Assembly (NCBI GenBank): GCA_007375735.1
Contig: VMEW01000010.1
Coordinates: 1-49,379 of the forward strand
Direction: 5' to 3'
Source: Candidatus Peregrinibacteria bacterium Greene0416_19
GTDB taxonomy: Bacteria; Patescibacteriota; Gracilibacteria; Peribacterales; Peribacteraceae
Length of the DNA stretch: 49,379 bases
Made by a program: the position numbers and the translations under genes. This document shows, piece after piece, positions 16,163 to 23,515 of the stretch. Each line of letters starts with the position of its first letter. The first letter of the stretch is position 1. A model generated the notes under the pieces. It saw nothing but the letters and a program-made list of their open reading frames with translations. It was not told the origin of the DNA and made no database searches.

Positions 16163-16543
16163 GGGCTGCTCACTTTAGCATTGCTCGGCTCGCGGCGGCA
16201 CCACAATGAGCGTACTTGGATGTTATTGATTCCACGCCTGACTCCATGACCACAGCCATCTCATCATGGGTAGTTGGAAGAACTACTTGCTTGATACAAG
16301 CCACCGAGTCATTGGTCCTCTACAGCACTTCAGAACGTCAGCACCGCCTCGAAGCGCGACTGCGGCGGCGCAGCCAATGTTGTCACGCACTGAACGCATG
16401 GAATCCTGCAAATCGGTTAATTCCTTTGAGAAACGTCCAATGTTCGCGGTCAGACTCTCGAACTGTTGGAAATGAAGTGCTGCTGACCCACCACGAAAAA
16501 AATTATCCCCTACCGCTCGCACCACACTGATACCATAGGGTAG
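16163..16543. other. Right end of the tRNA-Lys island and flank
   Basis: A 381-nt stretch without a sure gene. On the minus strand it can be read as a helical peptide fragment (SLTANIGRFSKELTDLQDS) running out of the attR repeat, perhaps the remains of a gene cut by integration. attR is at 16480-16493. TACCAT at 16531-16536 serves the next gene. Confidence 0.4.
16480..16493 (+). repeat. attR-like repeat of tRNA-Lys 3' end
   Basis: CTGCTGACCCACCA, identical to the 3' end of tRNA-Lys at 13852-13865, with no other tRNA parts around it. Confidence 0.7.
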
Positions 16544-16798
16544 ATGGCTTCCTACAACGCCCGCAAAGACACCGAGCTGATCCAGGCAACCGCCGATGCG
16601 ATCCGGCAGGAACAGGAAGCGGGGGGCAAACGCAGGCGGTCTGCGGATCACAGGACATCATCCGGCATTGCCCGCGCCGCAGACCGGGTCGCGCGGCTCC
16701 TCGCTGAAGCCGGCGCGAGGGCGAGGGTGGCCCAGATCCTCGCATCCGCATCACGGGAGGCGTTCCTCCGGGATCTTGAGCAGAACCTCAGGGGATGA
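16544..16798 (+). CDS. Small helical protein, unknown
   Basis: 84 aa, rich in Ala, Arg and Glu, predicted almost wholly helical (for example RAADRVARLLAEAGARARV). No family recognised. TACCAT sits 7 nt before the ATG, the usual leaderless layout here. It is followed 19 nt later by the GT-C-like gene on the same strand, which has its own TATCAT. Confidence 0.6.
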   Translation: MASYNARKDTELIQATADAIRQEQEAGGKRRRSADHRTSSGIARAADRVARLLAEAGARARVAQILASASREAFLRDLEQNLRG

Positions 16799-16817
16799 GC
16801 CGGTATCATGGGTGGCG

Positions 16818-18332
16818 ATGCGCCCCACTCACCCACGCTCTTCCCTGCTCCCATGGGCGGCAGCCGGGATCATGCTCCTCGCGATCGCAGCGGTGATCCT
16901 CACACTCCCGCACCCCATTGCCCTCGACGATGCGCTGCGGCACTCCGTGATGGGGATGCAGATGCGGGAGGCGGGGCTGCGCCAGGATTGGAGCGTCTTT
17001 CTGACGGGTGGAACGCTCGCGCGGCTGCAGACCGATCCGTGGTTTCTGGCCGACGCGCTCTACATTCCCCTCTCGATGTTCCCGGCAGGAATGGCGACGA
17101 AGGTCTTCGCACTCCTCAGCCTGTCCGCGCTCACTGCCACGTTTCTCTTCGTGCTCCATCGATGGCGCACGCCCGCGATGCTGCAGCTCTGCCTGGTTGC
17201 GCTCCTCCTCGCCGGGAGCACCAGCTTCCTCTTCCGGTCCCTCATGGGTCGACCGTTTCCACTGTTGACGGCGCTCACGATCCTCACACTTCACGCCGTC
17301 CTCGAGCGCCGTGCACTTCTCCTCGCGGTGAGCCTTACGATAAGCGTCCTGCTGACACAACTCTTCGTCTTCCCGCTCCTCATCGTCCTCACAGGCGCCC
17401 TCTGGCTGCGATCGCTCCCCGATCCTCACTGGAAGCGACTGCTCGGCAGCACGGCAGCCGGGCTCGCGGTCGGATTCCTCCTGCATCCCTCGCCCCTCGC
17501 CTACGCCACCTACCTCCTCACCGTCTTCCCCTCCATCCCCTTCCTCTGGAGCGCTGGCCTGGGCAGCGAGATGCAATCGGCATTCCTCGTGAGCGATGTC
17601 ATCCCTCCGTTCCTGCTCACGGCGGGGGTCGCGCTCCTCGCCGCATTCGCCCGGACGCCCGGGGGTCTGAACACGGAGGGAATGCGACGCGGGGGCGTCC
17701 TGTTCCTCCTGATCCTCTGCGGCGCCCTCTTCCTCGCCTATCTGCTCTGGTCGCGGTCGATCGACCTGCTGTGGCCGTTCCTGCTGCTCACCATCGCCCG
17801 AATGGAACAGGCAAGACCCGGACTCATCGACTCTACCGCCCGATTCTTCCTCCGAGGGCTGTCCATCTGTCGTACTGCCACCTTCTCCATGATCGGCATC
17901 TGCCTGTTGCAGAGCGCTATCTTCCTGGCAACGCTCCGCCTGACGAACCATCGGCAGAGTGTGCTGGCCTTTGCACCGCTGCGCTCCCTCCCGCCCGGCA
18001 GCCGCATCCTCAACGTCGACTGGGACTTGTTCGCCCCCCTCCTCGCCACGAATCCGCGCCTGCGGTTCGCGACCGGGATCGATGCGAGTTTCACGTATCT
18101 GGAAGACCCCGATGCATGGCAGGCGCTGCGGACGCTGAATACGAAGGAGGCAACGACGGAACAGATCGATACGGCCTTCGACAGGCTGCTTGAGAGGTAT
18201 CGACCGGATTACGTCGTGATGGAGCGGAGGTGGAACGAGGGGGCGATCCCCTCGATTTCGAAACGGAAAGATATGCAAGTCCTAGGTGCATCGTCGCGAA
18301 TCGTTGTAGCAAAAGTGGAACGCCGAAAATGA
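16818..18332 (+). CDS. Multi-pass membrane protein, GT-C-like
   Basis: 504 aa with about ten membrane helices and a soluble C-terminus of about 115 residues (GSRILNVDWDLFAPLLATNP...RYRPDYVVMERRW). After the first helix the loop has PHPIALDDALRHSVMGMQM, whose Asp-Asp pair may correspond to the acidic catalytic site of GT-C enzymes. It could be a polyprenyl-linked glycosyltransferase or a related transporter; substrate unknown. The open frame begins at 16596, but TATCAT lies 8 nt before ATG 16818 and homology-like hydrophobic sequence starts there. It converges with truB across a palindromic repeat. Confidence 0.7.
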   Translation: MRPTHPRSSLLPWAAAGIMLLAIAAVILTLPHPIALDDALRHSVMGMQMREAGLRQDWSVFLTGGTLARLQTDPWFLADALYIPLSMFPAGMATKVFALLSLSALTATFLFVLHRWRTPAMLQLCLVALLLAGSTSFLFRSLMGRPFPLLTALTILTLHAVLERRALLLAVSLTISVLLTQLFVFPLLIVLTGALWLRSLPDPHWKRLLGSTAAGLAVGFLLHPSPLAYATYLLTVFPSIPFLWSAGLGSEMQSAFLVSDVIPPFLLTAGVALLAAFARTPGGLNTEGMRRGGVLFLLILCGALFLAYLLWSRSIDLLWPFLLLTIARMEQARPGLIDSTARFFLRGLSICRTATFSMIGICLLQSAIFLATLRLTNHRQSVLAFAPLRSLPPGSRILNVDWDLFAPLLATNPRLRFATGIDASFTYLEDPDAWQALRTLNTKEATTEQIDTAFDRLLERYRPDYVVMERRWNEGAIPSISKRKDMQVLGASSRIVVAKVERRK

Positions 18333-18340
18333 ATGCACGG

Positions 18341-18425
18341 AAGAATCCGACGATACCGAAGAGTCCGAGGAACTGCTGCCTTTCCTCGGTATCGTCGGTT
18401 TCCTTGGACTCCTCGGTTTCCTCAG
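18341..18425. repeat. GATACCGAGGA-type palindromic repeat (copy 1)
   Basis: CCGACGATACCGA (left) pairs with TCGGTATCGTCGG (right) around a TCCGAGGAA core that is itself mirrored by TTCCTCGG. Related copies occur at 28140-28163 and 48248-48329. Located between convergent genes, it probably also ends both transcripts. Confidence 0.75.
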
Positions 18426-18426
18426 G

Positions 18427-19281
18427 TTAAAACACCTTCCTCGGCTTGGCCATGCCCTCTCCGGCCGGCTCGAGCAACGTTACTGGAAGCCCGTCATGCC
18501 AGCCAATCGTGTTCGCTTCCACCTCGGCCTCGATGGGACGGCCGTGGCTGACATCGTCGAATTCCGCGGCGGTGAGAGACCGGACCGGGAAAGGCGCCAG
18601 GACGTCCTTGAGCGGCCGGACGCAGGCCCACGTGACGTGATCCCGCATGACGGCATCCGCGAGCGACCAGTCCCCCACCTTCGTGCGACACAGTCCCGCA
18701 AGGTACCCCCCGCACCCCAGGAGCTTCCCCAGGTCATGAGCAATCGAACGGATGTAGGTCCCAGAGCCACAGGCGATGCGCAGGCGCAGGGTGGGGAACG
18801 TGTAGGCAAGAATGTCGATGCGCCGGATCTCCACCTCGCGCGGCGGGAGCGATACGCCGGCGCCCTGGCGGGCAAGGGTGTAGGCCCGCTTGCCGTCCAC
18901 ATGCACCGCTGAAAACGCCGGCGGCACCTGTGCAATACGGCCGATGAATCGGTCGGCAAGCAGCCGCTGGATGACCGCCTGCTCGGGCGCTTCCCACCCC
19001 GGTTTGAGCGCCAGCTTCTCGATGGTTCCTTCGGCATCGTAGGTAGTGCTCACCGCGGCCAACATCACCTCCGCCTCGTACTCTTTGGGCAGATCACGGA
19101 AGAGTTCCACCACTTTGAGCGCCTTCCGGCCGATCGCCAGCACCAGCAGGCCGGTGGCCGCGGGGTCGAGCGTGCCCAGGTGCCCGATGCTCCGCTCCCC
19201 GAGCGTGCGACGGACGAGCGCCACCATGTCGTGACTGGTGACGCCTTGTGGCTTGTCTATAAGAAGAAATCCGTGCCGCAT
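18427..19281 (-). CDS. truB: tRNA pseudouridine-55 synthase TruB
   Basis: 284 aa; makes pseudouridine 55 in the T loop of tRNAs. HGFLLIDKPQGVTSHDMVA is the family N-terminus, GHLGTLDPAATGLLVLAIG holds the catalytic Asp, and YEAEVMLAAVSTTYDAEG and GTYIRSIAHDLGKLLG are further hallmarks. Homology begins at 19281, where TATGCT lies 6 nt upstream, so the upstream extension of the frame is not used. It is divergent from the membrane protein at 19322 and their promoter regions overlap. Confidence 0.96.
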   Translation of the reverse strand: MRHGFLLIDKPQGVTSHDMVALVRRTLGERSIGHLGTLDPAATGLLVLAIGRKALKVVELFRDLPKEYEAEVMLAAVSTTYDAEGTIEKLALKPGWEAPEQAVIQRLLADRFIGRIAQVPPAFSAVHVDGKRAYTLARQGAGVSLPPREVEIRRIDILAYTFPTLRLRIACGSGTYIRSIAHDLGKLLGCGGYLAGLCRTKVGDWSLADAVMRDHVTWACVRPLKDVLAPFPVRSLTAAEFDDVSHGRPIEAEVEANTIGWHDGLPVTLLEPAGEGMAKPRKVF

Positions 19282-19284
19282 AGA

Positions 19285-19313
19285 TTGAGCATAGCAGAAG
19301 CCCCCGGTACCAT
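19285..19313 (+). promoter_or_regulatory. Promoter of 19322 membrane protein
   Basis: TTGAGC (19285-19290), a 17-nt spacer and TACCAT (19308-19313), with ATG 8 nt further on. It overlaps the opposite-facing truB promoter. Confidence 0.65.
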
Positions 19314-19321
19314 CAGACACT

Positions 19322-19876
19322 ATGAGCCTCACCCTCAGTTGGGATCTGTTCATCATCGTCTTCTTCGCGATCGTCGTCACGTATACCTTCATCATCGGGA
19401 AGAAGGAGTCGGTGAAGATCATGCTCAGCAGCTACATTGCGATCGTCGCAGTGCAGGGTTTCGGCAACCTGCTGCAGCGCCTCACCGGTTCGGCTGATTC
19501 CATGCTGAGTGTCGTGGGGGTCACCATCGATCTCACCATCCTCTCCACCACCAAGCTGGTCCTCTTCATCGCGATCATCGTGTTCCTGGCGGTGCGGGCC
19601 GGCTTCGACGTCAAGTACGACCGGGAGCCGAACCAGATGATCTCGCTCGCCATCACCGGGCTGTTCGGCTTCGCCACCGCCGGCCTCCTGCTCTCGACCC
19701 TGCTGACCTACATCGCCGGCGTGCCGCTGCTGGATGCCACTGTCGCCACGGCCTCCACGTTGGCACCCATCGTGCAGCAGAGTGAGCTGATGAAGCTGAT
19801 GGTCGTCAACCAGGATCTGTGGTTCTCCCTGCCCGCTGTTCTCCTCATCGGCGTGGGGATGATGACGAAGGCCTGA
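19322..19876 (+). CDS. Four-helix membrane protein next to pilin-like genes
   Basis: 184 aa with about four membrane segments: N-terminal (LFIIVFFAIVVTYTFIIG), two central and one C-terminal (AVLLIGVGMM). Topology recalls CvpA-like proteins, but no family is certain. It precedes two VirB2/TrbC-like genes on the same strand, so a role in the same envelope apparatus is plausible by position only. It has a TTGAGC-17-TACCAT promoter and a start about 2 nt after the predicted transcript start. Confidence 0.65.
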   Translation: MSLTLSWDLFIIVFFAIVVTYTFIIGKKESVKIMLSSYIAIVAVQGFGNLLQRLTGSADSMLSVVGVTIDLTILSTTKLVLFIAIIVFLAVRAGFDVKYDREPNQMISLAITGLFGFATAGLLLSTLLTYIAGVPLLDATVATASTLAPIVQQSELMKLMVVNQDLWFSLPAVLLIGVGMMTKA

Positions 19877-19981
19877 CGGACGGTCAGCGGCCGGCCACCA
19901 GTCATGAACTGCACTGACCACTAATCGATAATCGCTCATCGCTTCCGTCAAGTTCATTCAATGGATGACAAGCGCACGCGC

Positions 19982-20011
19982 TTGCAGAAGGGAGAAGCAC
20001 AGAGTAACAAT
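19982..20011 (+). promoter_or_regulatory. Promoter of first pilin-like gene
   Basis: TTGCAG (19982-19987), 18 nt, AACAAT (20006-20011); the ATG at 20036 gives a leader of about 18 nt. It resembles the promoter of the second pilin-like gene (both end ACAATGG). Confidence 0.45.
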
Positions 20012-20035
20012 GGTCAAAACTCTTCCCCATTTTTC

Positions 20036-20401
20036 ATGAATACTCTCCAGCGCTTCTCCTATGGATCTGCGATCGCGTCTATGGGGCTCGTTACGATGGT
20101 TTCCAGGGCTCTCGCCGGGGACAGTAATTTGGGTGGTACCGGCGGCGTTCCGGGCTCCGCAGAAACCAATATCCGTGTGACGGTCCTCCGCCTCCTGAAC
20201 ACGGTCTTGAACTTCCTGGCGCTCATCGCCGTTATTTTCATCATCGTGGCCGGCATCCGGCTCATCGCCTCGCAGGGTGAGCAGGAGCAGAAGGATAAGG
20301 CCAAGAAAACCATCATCTACGTCGTCATCGGTCTGGTGGTGGTGCTGCTCGCCAAGGTGATCGTCGGCTGGGTGACGGGCGCGGCGGTCCGGGCTGCCTG
20401 A
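20036..20401 (+). CDS. VirB2/TrbC-like pilin-type membrane protein 1
   Basis: 121 aa. A signal-like N-terminal segment ending ALAGDS is followed by SNLGGTGGVPGSAETNIRVT and two membrane helices (VLNFLALIAVIFIIVAGIRL and TIIYVVIGLVVVLLAKVIVG) joined by a short charged loop (SQGEQEQKDKAKK). This layout matches the two-helix pilins of type IV secretion-like systems common in Patescibacteria. Start 20036 is preferred over 19961 because it begins at the signal segment and follows the promoter. A strong terminator follows. About 60% identical in the helices to the next gene, so a tandem duplication. Confidence 0.75.
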   Translation: MNTLQRFSYGSAIASMGLVTMVSRALAGDSNLGGTGGVPGSAETNIRVTVLRLLNTVLNFLALIAVIFIIVAGIRLIASQGEQEQKDKAKKTIIYVVIGLVVVLLAKVIVGWVTGAAVRAA

Positions 20402-20422
20402 ATTGCCAAGTTCTCTCTATCG

Positions 20423-20452
20423 GGGCGCCCCGTGGCCACGGGGCGCCCTTTT
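20423..20452 (+). terminator. Intrinsic terminator after pilin-like gene 1
   Basis: A perfect 13-bp stem, GGGCGCCCCGTGG against CCACGGGGCGCCC, followed by TTTT. It separates the two pilin-like genes into independent transcripts. Confidence 0.88.
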
Positions 20453-20488
20453 CGTCTCAGCCCCCCCCGTCCCGTCACCCGGGAGACC

Positions 20489-20517
20489 TTGCGTGCATCG
20501 ATCACAGTGATCACAAT
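20489..20517 (+). promoter_or_regulatory. Promoter of second pilin-like gene
   Basis: TTGCGT (20489-20494), a 17-nt spacer, CACAAT (20512-20517). ATG at 20543 leaves a leader of about 20 nt. ATCACAGTGATCAC between the hexamers is a near-palindrome (GTGATCAC core) that could be an operator. Confidence 0.6.
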
Positions 20518-20542
20518 GGGCGAAACGTCCCCACCTCCCCTC

Positions 20543-20905
20543 ATGCTCCTCGTTCGCCGTACCGTTCAGCAGGCATACGCCTCCGCGCTCTCGACCTTTG
20601 TGTTGCTCCTCCCCGCAATCGCCTACGCAGCAGGAAGTGACTTGGGTGGCACGGCAGATGTGCCCCTCGCCGGCGGCACCAATATTCGTCCCACCATCCT
20701 CAAGATCCTGAACACAGTCTTGAGCTTCCTGGCGTTGCTCGCCGTCATTTTCATCATCGTGGCCGGCATCCGGCTGATTGTGTCTCAGGGGGAGGATGAT
20801 CAGAAGGACAAGGCGAAGAAGACGATCATCTACGTGGCTGTCGGTCTCATCGTCGTCCTCATCGCCAAGGTGATCGTGACGTACGTGATCGATACGTTCA
20901 AATAA
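20543..20905 (+). CDS. VirB2/TrbC-like pilin-type membrane protein 2
   Basis: 120 aa, a paralogue of the preceding pilin-like gene. A signal-like segment ending AIAYAAGS precedes DLGGTADVPLAGGTNIRPT, and two membrane helices (VLSFLALLAVIFIIVAGIRL and TIIYVAVGLIVVLIAKVIVT) flank SQGEDDQKDKAKK. It probably polymerises or forms a membrane subunit of a pilus or secretion complex; the motor and assembly genes are not in this window. It has its own promoter, so the two copies may be expressed under different conditions. Confidence 0.75.
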   Translation: MLLVRRTVQQAYASALSTFVLLLPAIAYAAGSDLGGTADVPLAGGTNIRPTILKILNTVLSFLALLAVIFIIVAGIRLIVSQGEDDQKDKAKKTIIYVAVGLIVVLIAKVIVTYVIDTFK

Positions 20906-20922
20906 GCGACGGGACTGGTTGT

Positions 20923-21447
20923 TCAAGCGACTTCGGGCAGTGTGGGCATCATGGCCGGCTTCAATTCCTCCTTTTCTGTGATCGGTGTCGGATCGCGCAT
21001 GATGATGGCATCTTTGCGCACTTCCACGACCTGTGAGACGGGCATCGGCACGTCCCAGCGGAAAAACTTCCGGGGGAAGAGCCATTCGAGCAGGTAGTGC
21101 GAGGTATCAAATTGAATGTCCGAGCAGCGGCCCAGGCTTCTGCCGGATTCCGTCCGCATGCGCTGACCGATGACTGGGCGCCCCTCCTGGAGCAGCGGCT
21201 GCAGGCGGATCCGCTCTTCCACCGGCGACAGGACATCGACGGAGCGGATGACGACCCGGTTCGTCCACCGACGGATGTCGAGGGTGGAGAGGAAAAGCTG
21301 CTCGCTCCGTCCGCCGGTGTGTTGCAGGAAGAACCCTTCGATCTTGCCGGAATCCGGATGGATGAGGATGCCAGCGAGCGCTCCGGCCGCATCCCCTTCC
21401 TCCGTCACCACCGGCATCCCGCGTGCGCTGGAGAATCGAACGTGCAT
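20923..21447 (-). CDS. PRC-barrel domain protein
   Basis: 174 aa with two PRC-barrel-like repeats: MHVRFSSARGMPVVTEEGD...GILIHPDSGKIEGFFLQ, and GRPVIGQRMRTESGRSLGRCSDIQFD. PRC barrels are small beta modules found in photosynthetic reaction centres and RimM, and in stand-alone proteins that bind RNA or membrane partners. The exact role is unknown. TATCCT lies 9 nt before the ATG at 21447. It is divergent from prs with a shared upstream region of 67 nt. Confidence 0.7.
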   Translation of the reverse strand: MHVRFSSARGMPVVTEEGDAAGALAGILIHPDSGKIEGFFLQHTGGRSEQLFLSTLDIRRWTNRVVIRSVDVLSPVEERIRLQPLLQEGRPVIGQRMRTESGRSLGRCSDIQFDTSHYLLEWLFPRKFFRWDVPMPVSQVVEVRKDAIIMRDPTPITEKEELKPAMMPTLPEVA

Positions 21448-21514
21448 GCGTGGACGAGGATACCAGAGAAAAGCTCCTCGTCTGAACGCCGGGAAAAAGC
21501 TATACTGGAGACGC

Positions 21515-22444
21515 ATGCACCTCTTCGCCGGATCATCCCACCCGGCCCTCGCCGCCGCGCTCAGCGCGGAGCTGGGGTTGCCGCTGGGCAAACTGACCCT
21601 CAAGAAATTCAGCTGCGGGGAGACCTACGTCAAGTTTGGCGAGTCGGTGCGCGGGAAGGACGTGTACATTCTACAGACGGGAACAGGCGCACCCAATGAG
21701 GACATCATGGAGCTGTTCCTGCTGTGCCAGGCCGCCAAGCTGAGCTTCGCGAAGACGGTGCACGTCATCATGCCCCACCTGCCCTACGCGCGGCAGGACC
21801 GCGTGGCGGAGCCGCGGGAGCCCATCTCCGCCAAGATCATCGCCCGCCTGCTGGAAGAGGCCGGCGCCGATCACATCATCGTACTGGACCTGCACAGCGA
21901 CCAGATCCAGGGGTTCTTTTCGGTGCCGGTGGACGCCCTCACCGCCCGTCCGGTCTTTGCCGAGTACCTGACCACCCTCTCCCTGCCCTCCCCCGTCATC
22001 GTGGCGCCGGACGTGGGCGGCGCCAAGCGGGCGAAGAAGTTCGCGGACATGATCGGCGCAGAGCTCGCCATCCTCCACAAGAGCCGCCCGGGACATCACC
22101 AGACGGAAATGCACCAGCTCGTGGGCGACGTCAAGGGCAAGACCTGCATCCTCTTCGACGACATCATCGACACGGCGGGAACCCTCGCCGCGGCCAAGGA
22201 GGCCCTGCTCGCCGCCGGCGCGAACGGCGACGTGTACGCCATCGCGACCCACCCCGTCTTCTCCGGACCGGCGATCGACCGCCTGCGCAAGGCAGCCTTC
22301 AGGCAAGTCATCGTGACAGACAGCGTCCCGATCCAACCGGGGGCGTTCCCGGGCCTCACCATCCTGTCCATCTCCCCGCTCCTCGCAGAGGTGATCCGCC
22401 ACATCGAGAGCGGGCAGAGCGTGACGGAAATTTACGGAAGGTGA
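21515..22444 (+). CDS. prs: Ribose-phosphate pyrophosphokinase (PRPP synthetase)
   Basis: 309 aa; makes PRPP from ribose 5-phosphate and ATP for nucleotide, His, Trp and NAD synthesis. GSSHPALAAALSAELG is the N-terminal sugar-phosphate region, KKFSCGETYVKFGESVRG and LPYARQDRV are ATP-loop regions, HIIVLDLHSDQIQGFF is the metal site and CILFDDIIDTAGTLAAAK is the PRPP-binding loop. The true start is 21515 (homology and TATACT 8 nt upstream), not the long upstream extension. Confidence 0.96.
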   Translation: MHLFAGSSHPALAAALSAELGLPLGKLTLKKFSCGETYVKFGESVRGKDVYILQTGTGAPNEDIMELFLLCQAAKLSFAKTVHVIMPHLPYARQDRVAEPREPISAKIIARLLEEAGADHIIVLDLHSDQIQGFFSVPVDALTARPVFAEYLTTLSLPSPVIVAPDVGGAKRAKKFADMIGAELAILHKSRPGHHQTEMHQLVGDVKGKTCILFDDIIDTAGTLAAAKEALLAAGANGDVYAIATHPVFSGPAIDRLRKAAFRQVIVTDSVPIQPGAFPGLTILSISPLLAEVIRHIESGQSVTEIYGR

Positions 22445-22541
22445 CGGAAACAATTGCACGACATTTCACGACACTCTCAATACATCTTAGTCCCCGGAGT
22501 CCGCTACGCTCCCCCCGATTTATCTCCTGCCCCGTTTTCGT

Positions 22542-23090
22542 ATGAAGAAACTCCTGTCTCTCCTCACCAGCGGCGCGATGGTCGCCTCCCTCGCCATCAG
22601 CACCGCCGCTGCCCAGGACAGCACCAGTACCTCCTCGAGCGAATCCTCCTCCTCTTCATCATCATCCGCAGCATCGGAGACCATGTCTGAGAGCGCAGAG
22701 ACCCCGGGGAACAGCGCACCGGAAGGGACTCCCGCGGCCGCATGCGCGGAGAAGAAGGGCAAAGAACGCGCCGCGTGCATGAAGAAGGCCAACGCAGCGA
22801 AGAAGGAGATGAAGAAGGACAAGAAGATGGAGAAGAAAGCCGGCAAGAAAATGATGAAGGGCAAAGCGAAGCAGGAAGTGGGGAAGAAGATGCAGGAAGA
22901 GGGAAAGAAGATGATGGACGGCGGCATGGAGAAGGCCGGTGAGAAGATGATGGAGAAAGGCGGGAAGATGATGGAGAAGGGCGGGAAGATGGAAGAGAAA
23001 GGCGGGAAGATGATGGAGAAGGGCGGGAATATGGAAGGGAAGATGATGGAGAAGAAGCGTGGTGGGGGTGGGGGCGGCGGGGGGTACTGA
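22542..23090 (+). CDS. Secreted Ser-rich, Lys/Met/Gly-repeat protein
   Basis: 182 aa. A signal peptide (MKKLLSLLTSGAMVASLAIS, then TAAAQ) is followed by about 40 residues that are mostly Ser, a short segment with two Cys (AAACAEKKGKERAACMKK), a Lys-rich helix and then repeats of the MMEKGGK type (residues about 130-172), ending in an eight-Gly run. No family recognised. High Lys and Met suggests binding to DNA, acidic polymer or metal such as Cu(I) outside the cell, as inference only. Its terminator follows. Confidence 0.7.
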   Translation: MKKLLSLLTSGAMVASLAISTAAAQDSTSTSSSESSSSSSSSAASETMSESAETPGNSAPEGTPAAACAEKKGKERAACMKKANAAKKEMKKDKKMEKKAGKKMMKGKAKQEVGKKMQEEGKKMMDGGMEKAGEKMMEKGGKMMEKGGKMEEKGGKMMEKGGNMEGKMMEKKRGGGGGGGGY

Positions 23091-23116
23091 CCGTTCCGAT
23101 CGCCTGTTCCCAGGAA

Positions 23117-23139
23117 AGCGGGGCTCTGGCTCCGCTTTT
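23117..23139 (+). terminator. Terminator after Lys/Met-repeat gene
   Basis: AGCGGGGC and GCTCCGCT form an 8-bp stem (one G-U) around TCTG, followed by TTT. Further small hairpins (GGAAACC/GGTTTCC and CGAGGCT/AGCCTTG) follow to about 23210. Confidence 0.75.
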
Positions 23140-23253
23140 ATGCGGGGGAAGGAAACCTGCGGTTTCCCTCCCTCGAGGCTCCGTTCGAGCCTTGCGACAA
23201 GCCCGAACCGGACGGTATCCTCGGTCGGTTGTTCCTTGTCCCGATTTTTCTTT

Positions 23254-23266
23254 GGGCGATTAGCTC
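23254..23266 (+). repeat. Duplicated 5' end of tRNA-Ile
   Basis: GGGCGATTAGCTC is identical to the first 13 bases of the tRNA-Ile at 23364, 110 bp upstream of it, and continues into unrelated sequence. It is a tRNA fragment left by duplication or recombination. Confidence 0.6.
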
Positions 23267-23363
23267 CCACCTTCGCTCTTCGAGCTTCCCCCTTCGCCTC
23301 TGTGCTACGGAGGACAAGTCGGCGGGCAGGCAGGGGTTATCGCATCTCCATCATTCACATTTC

Positions 23364-23439
23364 GGGCGATTAGCTCAGGGGTTAGAGCGCGACACTGATA
23401 ATGTCGAGGTCGATGGTTCAAATCCATCATCGCCCACCA
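23364..23439 (+). tRNA. tRNA-Ile (GAT anticodon)
   Basis: A 76-nt cloverleaf. Acceptor GGGCGAT pairs with ATCGCCC, the anticodon loop CTGATAA gives GAT, the T arm has GGTTCAAATCC, and CCA is encoded. Confidence 0.97.
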
Positions 23440-23515
23440 CGCAAAGGAGCGGAGCGAACTGTACGTGGGACGTGGCGACGCAGTCGCTTTACGTCCCTTC
23501 TTGGGCGCTCCCACA

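Larger units (their letters stand above)
13866..16493. mobile_element. Small genomic island at tRNA-Lys
   Basis: 2.6 kb bounded by the 14-bp tRNA-Lys 3' repeats. It carries an AsnRS-like gene and a 2OG-Fe(II) oxygenase gene, both on the minus strand, plus about 300-380 bp stretches without clear genes. Parts, especially 13.9-15.2 kb, are visibly less GC-rich than the flanks. No integrase is present, so it is either a decayed island or was mobilised in trans. Confidence 0.65.

Noticed and set aside
16806..18278. 490-codon minus-strand frame opposite the GT-C-like gene
   Set aside because: It consists mostly of Glu, Arg and Gln produced by reading a hydrophobic gene backwards.
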